DNA of 40,131 nucleotides, taken from the NCBI RefSeq assembly GCF_001598355.1, contig NZ_BCYU01000039.1, positions 1 to 40,131 of the forward strand. The letters run 5' to 3'. The notes below the pieces were generated by a model. It saw nothing but the letters and a program-made list of their open reading frames with translations. It was not told where the DNA came from and ran no database searches. How positions within the stretch are numbered: position 1 is the first letter of the stretch; each line of letters starts with the position of its first letter. This document shows, piece by piece, positions 33,437 through 40,131 of this stretch. The stretch is from Sphingomonas asaccharolytica NBRC 15499 (GTDB taxonomy: Bacteria > Pseudomonadota > Alphaproteobacteria > Sphingomonadales > Sphingomonadaceae). Position numbers and translations under genes: made by a program.

Positions 33437-33440
<4 letters not shown>
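31797..33440 (+). CDS. Exported M28-family zinc aminopeptidase
   Basis: This 547-residue metallopeptidase removes N-terminal residues from peptides, probably in the periplasm. Residues 1-19 are a signal peptide (RRLVLSLAALAAAPVFAQ). A PA-type insert lies at about 140-250. The M28 zinc site is visible in order: AHWDHLG, DNASGSAG, TAEESGLLGS with the catalytic Glu, and NMDGLNV, ending with SDHFSFARLGVP. The stop overlaps the ATG of the agmatine deiminase gene (ATGA), so the two are co-translated. It is divergent from the S9 peptidase; both may recycle peptides. Confidence 0.92.
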
Positions 33441-34414
<974 letters not shown>

Positions 34415-34480
34415 GCTGGATAGTTGCCGATCGAGGAGTCTGCTGAAATTGCCGAGAAGACAGCTAATGCTGGAGCAACT

Positions 34481-34864
34481 GTGATCGATACCCGCCCTAT
34501 CATGACCGATGACGAGTTTGCGCAAGCAGCCAATGACACAAATCCAGATTGGTGGACGACCGGTGAAAGCTTGATCCACGTATCGTCGGTGATGAAGGTC
34601 AATGGCTGGAATAGTTATGGCCACCCCGGCCATACGGCCCTCACGCCAGCGCAGCGAACGCTCATGATGTGGGCTGACATAGTGGGCCAAGTCAGCAACG
34701 GCGGTTTCATTCAGTTCTGCGATAACTACCCAAATGCGCTCTCTCTGGCGGTCGATGCTGTCGACGCGCTGGAATGGCCAGAACTTGCCGAACGCTTTCG
34801 TCGCGCAATGACCGAGCAGGCATCCGACCATCGGCTCCGTCAATCAAGCAACCGGTGCCGTTAA
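34481..34864 (+). pseudogene. DMP19/DUF4375-like protein, N-terminal part (frameshifted)
   Basis: This frame encodes a DMP19/DUF4375-like segment: LTPAQRTLMMWADIVGQVSN, GGFIQFCDNYPNAL and AVDALEWPELAERFRRAM. The GTG at 34481 has GGAG 5 bases before it; the frame is open from a TTG at 34424. After about 34810 the protein loses family character and stops at 34864, while the neighbouring frame carries a plausible continuation to 35202, so a single-base frameshift is the simplest reading. The base composition is visibly less GC-rich than the neighbouring genes, suggesting transfer. DMP19-type proteins are proposed DNA mimics or binding inhibitors in some species; function here is unknown. Confidence 0.65.
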
Positions 34865-35202
34865 CGGATGATCCCGAAAAATGGGCAGCGAGCCGGGAAC
34901 GTCTTCTTCGCCACCTTGCCCGCCGCGACAAGCGTTGGTGGCAGCCGACTACGGCCAATAGCATCGCCGCCATTCGCCTCCTGAACGATGACGCGCAGTT
35001 GCGACTGAAGTACCAACTGGCAGTCCTCAGCGGCGAGATCGATTCGGGCGGAGAGCGCTTTTTCGACTTTGAGCCACCACCAAGCGATGAAGCGGAAGCG
35101 TTCGACGACTGGTTTTATAGCGACAAGGCAAAGGACGCATCGGGTCACTATGTCCGTGCGTTTATCGCCCGCCATCGCGAACAGCTCTATCGACCGGCAT
35201 GA
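34807..35202 (+). pseudogene. DMP19/DUF4375-like gene, C-terminal part in a shifted frame
   Basis: From about 34830 this frame reads IKQPVPLTDDPEKWAASRER and continues through RRDKRWWQPTTANSIAAI to FDDWFYSDKAKDASGHYVRA. It has no good start of its own (an ATG at 34774 gives an unconvincing N-terminus inside the preceding frame), and is best read as the second half of the preceding gene after a frameshift between about 34805 and 34835. If both parts are joined, the protein is about 240 residues. Confidence 0.55.
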
Positions 35203-35206
35203 CGGT

Positions 35207-35278
35207 ATCCCGGCGAGCTGCATGAACTTCTATATAGGTAACGGTAGCTTCGTCGTGCGGATTTGCTCGGACGAGTGA
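35207..35278 (+). pseudogene. Duplicated fragment resembling the end of agmatine deiminase
   Basis: This frame reads GIPASCMNFYIGNGSFVV and then stops at 35276-35278. It matches IIPASYMNFYIGNASVVV of aguA (from 34217), including a run of 31 bases with one mismatch around CATGAACTTCTATAT. The offset between the two is exactly 990 bases and in frame. The flanks do not match, so only a short remnant survives. Confidence 0.7.
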
Positions 35279-35317
35279 TGGTTGAATTGCCGTCGAAGGC
35301 GCAGGGAATCTCGTTGC

Positions 35318-35932
35318 CTATTGCAGGGTCACCCGATCCTCGCCGTCGTGACGGCCGAAGAATTGCATCAATTGCACGATCAGCTCGGCGCGCGTGGCCA
35401 GATCGGCGGCCTCGAGCAACGCCTGTTTTGCTGCTGCGTCGAACGGCGCGATCTGGGCAATGCCGTTGACCAGCGCTTCGTCGTCGAGCCGCGCGACCGA
35501 ATCCCAATCCACCGCATAACCCTGCGCGTCGGCAAACCGCCGCGATTCGGTTTCCAATGCGGCGCGGTGGCCCAAGGACAATGTCTCGGATTCATGCGGC
35601 AGCGGGATCAATTCGGCTTCGACTTGCCGGAACGTCGTGGTGACCTCCAACTCTCGCGCCACGCGGAACAACGCGGTTCCCTCCAGAACGATGTTGTAGC
35701 GGCCTTCGTCGAGCGCCTCGACCTCGGCGATGCGGCCGACGCACCCGAGGTCGAACAGCGGCGGAGGGTCACCGTCGCCGCGCGGCTGGATCATCCCGAT
35801 GCGGCGGTCGCGGGCCATCGCGTCCGACACCATCGCGCAATAGCGCGGCTCGAAGATATGCAGCGGCAGATGCATCCGCGGAAACAGCAACTCTCCCGCC
35901 AGCGGGAAGATCGAGAGCCGCGTGGTCGTCAC
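35318..35932 (-). CDS. LON-substrate-binding-domain protein
   Basis: This 204-residue protein consists of the N-terminal (PUA-like) domain of Lon protease without ATPase or peptidase: LSIFPLAGELLFPRMHLPLH, then IFEPRYCAM, IGMIQPRG, and GCVGRIAEVEALDEGRYNIV. Such proteins are widespread in alphaproteobacteria; they may bind unfolded proteins. Its ATG overlaps the stop of the CnoX-like gene (ATGA), so the two are co-translated, which fits a joint role in protein quality control. Confidence 0.9.
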   Translation of the reverse strand: MTTTRLSIFPLAGELLFPRMHLPLHIFEPRYCAMVSDAMARDRRIGMIQPRGDGDPPPLFDLGCVGRIAEVEALDEGRYNIVLEGTALFRVARELEVTTTFRQVEAELIPLPHESETLSLGHRAALETESRRFADAQGYAVDWDSVARLDDEALVNGIAQIAPFDAAAKQALLEAADLATRAELIVQLMQFFGRHDGEDRVTLQ

Positions 35933-36840
35933 GTGAACAAGATCGCCGACAGCCGGCGGCGCTGCGCCGACACCCAGGGATCCTCCAGCCCGACCACTTC
36001 GAGCAGCTTCAGGAATTGCGTGCGCGCCGCGCCGTCATTCCAGGCGCGGTCCTTGGCAACGATTGCCAGGAACGAATCGGCGGCGGCATCGCGCTGTCCG
36101 GCGGCCATTTGCGCATTGGCCAAGTCGAACCGCGCCTGCAGATCGTCGGGATCGGCCTCCGCCGCCGCGACCAGGGGTGCCAGGTCTTGCGCGGGCGGGG
36201 CCGAGCGTGCGAGATCGAGCGCAGCGCGGGCACGGTCGACCTCCACGCCCTTGGCGGCGTCTTCGGGCAGGGCAGCGAGCACTGCCTCGGCGTCGTCGAG
36301 CCGGCCGAGCGAGACCAGCGCGCGGACGCGGCCCGACACAACTTCGGGATGATCGGGCGCGATCTCGGCGATCTGCTCGAAATAGGACAAAGCGCGCTCA
36401 GCATCGCCGTCATGCAAGATCTGCTCGGCCGCAGCGACCAATGGCTCGATCTCGGCTTCCTGCTGGGCCTCGGCGCTCTCGACCGGCAATTGGCGGAGCA
36501 CCTGGTCGAGCATCGCCTTCAATTGCGATTCGGTCCGCGCGCTGGTCAGGTCGGCGATCAACTGCCCCTGGAACATCGCATAGACGGTCGGGATCGACTT
36601 GATCTGGAATTGCACGGCGATGAACTGATTCTTGTCGGTATCGACCTTGGCCAGCACCACGCCTTTGTCTGCATAATCGGCGGCGACCTTTTCCAGCACC
36701 GGGCTCAGCGCTTTGCACGGCCCGCACCATTCGGCCCAGAAGTCGATGATCACCAGCTTGCTCATCGACGGTTCGACTACGTCCCGGCGGAATGCCTCGA
36801 CGGCTTCCTTTTGCTCTGGGGTCATTCCAAGCGTAGCCAA
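35929..36840 (-). CDS. cnoX: Thioredoxin-TPR protein (CnoX/YbbN-like)
   Basis: CnoX (YbbN) is a chaperone-like holdase with a thioredoxin domain followed by TPR repeats. The thioredoxin domain covers about residues 10-115, with FWAEWCGPCKALSPVLEK; the CGPC pair is intact, as in alphaproteobacterial CnoX, unlike the inactive E. coli protein. The TPR region follows from about 130 (AAAEQILHDGDAERALSYFE and onward). A TTG at 36840 is chosen because GGAG lies 7 bases upstream and family members start MATLG; an ATG at 36825 is an alternative. It overlaps the LON-domain gene. Confidence 0.92.
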   Translation of the reverse strand: MATLGMTPEQKEAVEAFRRDVVEPSMSKLVIIDFWAEWCGPCKALSPVLEKVAADYADKGVVLAKVDTDKNQFIAVQFQIKSIPTVYAMFQGQLIADLTSARTESQLKAMLDQVLRQLPVESAEAQQEAEIEPLVAAAEQILHDGDAERALSYFEQIAEIAPDHPEVVSGRVRALVSLGRLDDAEAVLAALPEDAAKGVEVDRARAALDLARSAPPAQDLAPLVAAAEADPDDLQARFDLANAQMAAGQRDAAADSFLAIVAKDRAWNDGAARTQFLKLLEVVGLEDPWVSAQRRRLSAILFT

Positions 36841-36969
36841 GTCTCTTCTCCGTCACCGACAAAGGCCCTTATGTGGGCGCTAGCGCCGCGAAGCCAAGGC
36901 TTTTCGATCGGGTTGCGACAGGGGGTTGCGGACCCGCGGGAGCGCTGCTAATGGCCCCGCTCCTTACCC

Positions 36970-36987
36970 GCCCGTGGCTTCACGGGC
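36970..36987. other. Hairpin upstream of tRNA-Gly
   Basis: GCCCGTG and CACGGGC pair around GCTT, ending 10 bases before the tRNA. The rest of the 157-base gap between the CnoX gene and the tRNA shows no other feature I can support. Confidence 0.4.
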
Positions 36988-36997
36988 CGGCGCCAGA

Positions 36998-37072
36998 GCG
37001 GGCGTAGCTCAGGGGTAGAGCACAACCTTGCCAAGGTTGGGGTCGAGGGTTCGAATCCCTTCGCCCGCTCCA
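36998..37072 (+). tRNA. tRNA-Gly (anticodon GCC)
   Basis: A full cloverleaf is visible: acceptor GCGGGCG with CGCCCGC, D stem GCTC/GAGC, anticodon stem CAACC/GGTTG with loop TTGCCAA (anticodon GCC at 37030-37032), T arm GAGGG-TTCGAAT-CCCTT, discriminator T and encoded CCA. Length is 75 bases including CCA. Confidence 0.97.
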
Positions 37073-37383
37073 GTATTCGCGGCGTTTTAGCTGCGCTAAA
37101 TCGTGATCAGTGAAAGTCCGGACGGCGTCGCTTGCGGCGACCGACGGCGTGGCTTTGCCACGCCGGAACCCTCGAGTCTTTATATTGGCGCTCCGCCCTG
37201 CCGGGCTACGCGCGGAGTTCGAATCACTTCGCCCGCTCCAGTTCACTGCCGCAAATTAGCGGGGCTAATTCGCGATACTTGCAGTGAACCCGACCGGCCT
37301 CGCGCAGCGAGGACCGACGACGCGGCTTTGCCGCGTCGGAACCCTCGAGACTCCCGTTGGCGCTCCGCCCGAACGCCGAGGTG
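37050..37383 (+). repeat. Tandem repeat containing a duplicated tRNA-Gly 3' end
   Basis: The last 23 bases of the tRNA gene and the two after it (TTCGAATCCCTTCGCCCGCT and on, 37050-37074) recur at 37218-37242 with one mismatch. Each copy is followed by related sequence: a hairpin pair such as GGCGTGGCTTTGCCACGCC or GACGCGGCTTTGCCGCGTC, then GGAACCCTCGAG, then TTGGCGCTCCGCCC (37185-37198 and 37357-37370). The period is about 168-173 bases. No full second tRNA and no gene are present in this stretch. Confidence 0.75.
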
Positions 37384-37410
37384 TGCGATCCAACGCTCGC
37401 CGCGCGCACG

Positions 37411-37443
37411 AAAAGGGCCGTCGGATGCGTCCAGCAGCCCTTT
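37411..37443 (-). terminator. Terminator of the Tat-type small protein gene
   Basis: On the minus strand AAAGGGC and GCCCTTT pair around an 18-base region with an inner GGA/TCC stem, ending in TTTT. It lies about 22 bases after the stop codon at 37465. Confidence 0.65.
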
Positions 37444-37464
37444 CGCAGCAAAGCGGAACCTACT

Positions 37465-37914
37465 TCAGGCGGAGACGAACTCGACCTTGCCGTTGCCGCG
37501 CAGGTGGCGGCCGAACGCTTCGCGCATCGCCTTGATGTCGGCAACGTGCGCGTCGCGGCCCGCCAGCGCTGCGATGCCGCTATAGGTAGCCGGCATGTCG
37601 GGCACGATCGCCAGCTTTCCAGCGCGGGCATGGTCGTGCGCCAACGCGCGCGCACCGGCGTCGAAACCGTTCTCGCCATGCAGTACCACTACCACGTCGA
37701 GGTAGGAGGCATTGTTGGGCGCGACGAAATAGCCGTCGATGATGCGGCCGCCACGCAGCGCATACCGGCCCTTGAATGTCTTCAGCCCGTCATCCGACCC
37801 GGCTGCATGCGCCACCGGGGCCAAGGCAGGCGCCACCATTCCCGCGGCGGCGGCGACGGCCATCCGGCTCATCACGCCGCGGCGGCTGACCGAGTTGGTG
37901 TGTGAAACGCCCAT
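37465..37914 (-). CDS. Small exported protein resembling part of a dienelactone hydrolase
   Basis: The N-terminus SVSRRGVMSRMAVAAAAG followed by a hydrophobic stretch and AHAAG looks like a Tat signal peptide. The mature part, IIDGYFVAPNNASYLDVVVV then LHGENGFDAGARALAHDHAR and LAIVPDMPATYSG, resembles the first half of the dienelactone-hydrolase alpha/beta fold. At 149 residues it ends before the positions of the catalytic nucleophile, Asp and His, so it is unlikely to be a normal hydrolase. AGGGGG precedes the ATG at 37914. It is a single-gene unit with a terminator. Confidence 0.7.
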   Translation of the reverse strand: MGVSHTNSVSRRGVMSRMAVAAAAGMVAPALAPVAHAAGSDDGLKTFKGRYALRGGRIIDGYFVAPNNASYLDVVVVLHGENGFDAGARALAHDHARAGKLAIVPDMPATYSGIAALAGRDAHVADIKAMREAFGRHLRGNGKVEFVSA

Positions 37915-38312
37915 GTCGAAACCCCCTAATGTCCAATTTACCGATATGCTAATCTGCCCTTGCTGCCAATACAATCGATATGAATGCTTAGGGGATGGCG
38001 ACTTTCCCCAGTCATCCGGCGCCGAATACCAGTAAGTGTACCGCCGATGGACAATTACACTGCGCGGCAGCTCGCCAACCAACACGTCAATTCCGGCGAA
38101 ACAAATGTCTCCTGCCCACTCAACATGTTGATTGTCTTGGAAAAGGTCTCGACGCGATACACTCCGACATACCGCCAAACGGCCTGGGCCGTTTGTTCAT
38201 CGACAAATGTGGCCGCGCGCGCCGTCCTCACTGCAAGCGAGCCAAACCCCATCCCGCGAGCGCCGCAAGTGGAAACGAAAGGTGCGATCCCGGGCATAAT
38301 CGAAATGCCCGC
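37915..38312. other. 398-base intergenic stretch of lower GC
   Basis: The stretch between the Tat-type gene and virB11 is richer in A and T than its surroundings and carries no gene I can name. Its first part must hold the promoter and ribosome site (AGGGGG) of the Tat-type gene. The minus-strand frame at 38055-38297 is listed separately with low confidence. Confidence 0.4.
38055..38297 (-). CDS. Doubtful 80-residue reading frame after virB11
   Basis: An ATG 15 bases after the virB11 stop opens an 80-residue frame containing FVDEQTAQAVWRYVGVYRVE and TINMLSGQETFVSPELTCW. I recognise no family, and there is no clear ribosome site. Its position as a possible last cistron of the virB operon is the only argument in favour. 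Confidence 0.2.
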   Translation of the reverse strand: MPGIAPFVSTCGARGMGFGSLAVRTARAATFVDEQTAQAVWRYVGVYRVETFSKTINMLSGQETFVSPELTCWLASCRAV

Positions 38313-39296
38313 CTACCGCGCCAGCACGACCTCGGCGACGTGGCGACGCCCGCCGGTCCGCGCCAATTGGACGAATATATCGACCGTGCTGCGGACATAA
38401 TGATGCACGTCCTCACGCCCCAGCCGGGTACCGGTCTGCAGCACCAGCAAGGCGATCTGTTCGATCGCGCGTTCGGCGCTGTCGGCATGGACCGTGGTCA
38501 TCGAGCCGGGATGGCCGGTATTGACCGCGCGCAGGAAGGTATAGGCCTCGGGCCCGCGCAACTCGCCGACGATGATGCGGTCCGGGCGCATGCGCAGCGA
38601 CGCGGCGAGCAAACTGTCGGCGGTGACTTGTGCTTCGCCCAGCGCGCTCCGCGCCGCGAGTAGCCCGACCGCATTGGCATGGCCGAGATGTAGCTCGGGC
38701 GTATCCTCGATCAGGATCAGCCGTTCGTGCGGCGGGATCTCGCGGATCAGCGCGTTGAGGAAGGTCGTCTTGCCGGTCGAGGTGCCGCCCGACACCAGGA
38801 TGTTCTTGCGCGCCTTGACCGCTGTCGCGAGCATCCCCGCCACGTCGCCGGCATCGAGCATCCGCGCCAATTCCACGTCGATCGGAGCTCGTCCGCCGAC
38901 ATCGCCGCGCTTGGTCTCGGCGAACGATCCCGCCGAAACATAATCCGACAGGCTGAGATCGGGCGAGACGTGCTTGCGGATCGCCAGCGCCAGGTCGCCG
39001 CGCGTCGCCGGCGGGGCGACGACCTGGACGCGCGCGCCGTCGGGCAGGGTCGCCGACAGCAACGGATGCTCGCGGCTGATCCCCTGATGCGACAGCGCTG
39101 CGATCTGGCGCGACAGCCGATCGAGCGTCGCGCGGTCGAGCGCCGGCGCCTCGTGCCGCTCGGTCGCGCCCCCCAGGGTCTCGACCCAGATCTCGCCGGG
39201 CCGATTGACGTAGATGTCGGTGACGTCGTCGCGCGCCAGCATCCCGCCCAACGGGGCAAGATAGCTCTTCAGATAGATGGGGTCGCTGGCGGCTAT
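38313..39296 (-). CDS. virB11: VirB11 type IV secretion ATPase
   Basis: VirB11 is the hexameric cytoplasmic ATPase that powers and switches VirB/Trb type IV secretion. The N-terminal domain has VTDIYVNRPGEIWVE; the ATPase domain has Walker A SGGTSTGKTT, the Asp box LILIEDTPEL, Walker B RPDRIIVGELRG and the His box GHPGSMTTVHAD. The first standard start in frame is a TTG at 39251, but homologues extend about 15 residues further upstream, and DPIYLKSYLAPLGG is indeed encoded there. Only ATA (39296), ATC or CTG are available; the ATA has GGAG 7 bases before it and overlaps the virB10 stop, so 39296 is annotated tentatively. Confidence 0.9.
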   Translation of the reverse strand: MAASDPIYLKSYLAPLGGMLARDDVTDIYVNRPGEIWVETLGGATERHEAPALDRATLDRLSRQIAALSHQGISREHPLLSATLPDGARVQVVAPPATRGDLALAIRKHVSPDLSLSDYVSAGSFAETKRGDVGGRAPIDVELARMLDAGDVAGMLATAVKARKNILVSGGTSTGKTTFLNALIREIPPHERLILIEDTPELHLGHANAVGLLAARSALGEAQVTADSLLAASLRMRPDRIIVGELRGPEAYTFLRAVNTGHPGSMTTVHADSAERAIEQIALLVLQTGTRLGREDVHHYVRSTVDIFVQLARTGGRRHVAEVVLAR

Positions 39297-40131
39297 CGCT
39301 TGGTCTCCACCGCGGTGAAATCGAGGTCCTTGGCGACGAACACGCTGACCGACACGCCTTGCTTGACGCGCAAAGTCGGCTTGATGTCCTGGTTGCCGAC
39401 CAGCGACGATCCCGCATTGCTCGCGGCGCCGGGCAGCGCGACCACCGCGACATTGTTGTTGCTGCCGAGGCCAGCGGCGAGGCCAGTGCCGATGCTGAGC
39501 GACGTCTGCAGCAGCGCATTGCCGAAACGCTGGAGGAAATGGGTATTGACCTTGCCCTTGATCCCGACCCGACCAAGCGGATCGGCCGACGGCGAGGCGA
39601 GCTCGATCGTCGCCCCGTCAGGACGGACCAGCCGCTGCCAGATCACCAAGGCGCGATTCTGTCCGGGTTCGAGGTCGGCCTTGTATTCGCCGATCAACCG
39701 GCTGCCGCGCGGGATCAGCACCTTGCTGCCGTCAAACCCGCGGACGTCGCGCGTCACCAGCGCGCGCGCCGGGCCCGGCCGAGTCGAATCGAGTGCGGTT
39801 TCCAGCACCGCGGGGATCAGCGTTCCCTGCGGCACTGTGGTCGCGCGATTGCGTAGCACCGACGCGCGCGACCGGCCGCCGAGCGTGCTGCCTCCGCTGC
39901 CGGGATTGGCTGTCGCGACGGCGCCCGCGCCACCTTCTCCAGCCGGCCCGGTCGCAGCGACAACCTCTCCGGTCGTGGTGTCGAGCACGAGCACCGGATC
40001 GGCCGAGGTGCGCGGCGGTGGGGGCGGCGCCGCCACCGGCTGCGGCGGCGGGGGCGCCGGGACATAAACGACGCGCGGCTGCTGCGGGGGCGGCGGCGGG
40101 GGTGGTGGTGGTGGTGGTGGTGGAGGCAGGA
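39293..40131 (-). CDS. virB10: VirB10/TrbI type IV secretion protein (5' part outside the window)
   Basis: VirB10 spans the periplasm of VirB type IV systems and contacts both membranes. The conserved C-terminal domain is present: TLIPAVLETALDSTRPG, ALVTRDVRGFDGSKVLIPRG, RLIGEYKADLEPGQNRALVI and the antenna-bearing FLQRFGNALLQTSLS region, ending GVSVSVFVAKDLDFTAVE. Upstream is the proline-rich periplasmic linker with long runs of Pro codons (CCA/CCG/CCC) reaching the window edge. The cytoplasmic and membrane segments lie outside. Its stop overlaps the start of virB11. Confidence 0.93.
   Translation of the reverse strand, partial: LPPPPPPPPPPPPPPQQPRVVYVPAPPPPQPVAAPPPPPRTSADPVLVLDTTTGEVVAATGPAGEGGAGAVATANPGSGGSTLGGRSRASVLRNRATTVPQGTLIPAVLETALDSTRPGPARALVTRDVRGFDGSKVLIPRGSRLIGEYKADLEPGQNRALVIWQRLVRPDGATIELASPSADPLGRVGIKGKVNTHFLQRFGNALLQTSLSIGTGLAAGLGSNNNVAVVALPGAASNAGSSLVGNQDIKPTLRVKQGVSVSVFVAKDLDFTAVETKR

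Noticed and set aside
36980..37246. A minus-strand frame over the tRNA-Gly and its tail encoding SGRRDSNPRPQPWQGCALPL
   Set aside because: This peptide is the well-known spurious translation of tRNA sequence; its repeat further along comes from the duplicated tRNA tail.
37050..37383. A CRISPR array or second tRNA downstream of tRNA-Gly
   Set aside because: There are only two copies of a long diverged unit, no regular short repeats and spacers, and the second copy has only the 3' end of the tRNA.
40060..40131. A simple-sequence microsatellite at the window end
   Set aside because: The GGT/GGC repeats are proline codons of the periplasmic linker of VirB10 read on the minus strand.

Overview
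The window is a high-GC chromosomal segment from an alphaproteobacterium, most likely Sphingomonas or a close relative in the Sphingomonadaceae. This rests on gene content: a DivK-type regulator next to a DUF3572 gene, an alphaproteobacterial cold-shock protein with a Gly-rich N-terminus, an rpiB-glyA-nrdR cluster, small secreted KKICR/CHTK proteins, a CnoX with an intact CGPC site, STT3-like membrane proteins, and short palindromic intergenic repeats. No database search was possible, so the genus is an inference.

Layout. 1-3.4 kb: the end of a cold-shock protein gene, an EamA transporter (minus), then an ECF sigma factor, a RskA-like anti-sigma factor and a secreted fasciclin (FAS1) protein (plus). 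3.5-8.4 kb: a DoxX-like membrane protein, an ATP-dependent DNA ligase, a metallophosphoesterase, dps, a degenerate GDT1-type membrane protein coupled to a small unknown protein, and rpmG. 8.4-11.6 kb: divK, and divergently DUF3572, HAD and RidA genes in overlapping order, then a COG3146 acyltransferase-like gene. 11.6-17 kb: a four-gene minus-strand operon (UDP-galactopyranose-mutase-like flavoprotein, GtrA, two large polytopic proteins), probably for surface glycans. 17-22.7 kb: MATE transporter and argG, then the rpiB-glyA-two small membrane proteins-nrdR operon. 22.7-27.3 kb: a LytTR membrane regulator, a DUF1579 secreted protein, the betaine-lipid genes btaA-btaB behind a candidate Pho box, trmJ, and a small secreted protein with a decayed tandem paralogue. 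27.3-34.4 kb: rpsD, a PRMT-like methyltransferase, divergent exported S9 and M28 peptidases, and agmatine deiminase. 34.4-35.3 kb: a base-composition-atypical islet with a frameshifted DMP19-like gene and a second copy of a short agmatine-deiminase segment. 35.3-37.9 kb: a LON-domain protein and CnoX, tRNA-Gly(GCC) with a tandemly repeated tail, and a Tat-type small hydrolase-like protein. 38.3-40.1 kb: the 3' end of a VirB type IV secretion operon (virB11 and the partial virB10).

Most of the window is ordinary housekeeping sequence. No CRISPR array, insertion sequence, phage or recognised defence system is visible. The items most worth a second look are the islet with the duplicated aguA fragment, the candidate Pho box before btaAB, the repeated tRNA tail, the secreted-protein pseudogene whose stop falls at the signal-peptidase site, the GDT1 homologue that lost its signature acids, and possible non-AUG starts for virB11 and btaB.
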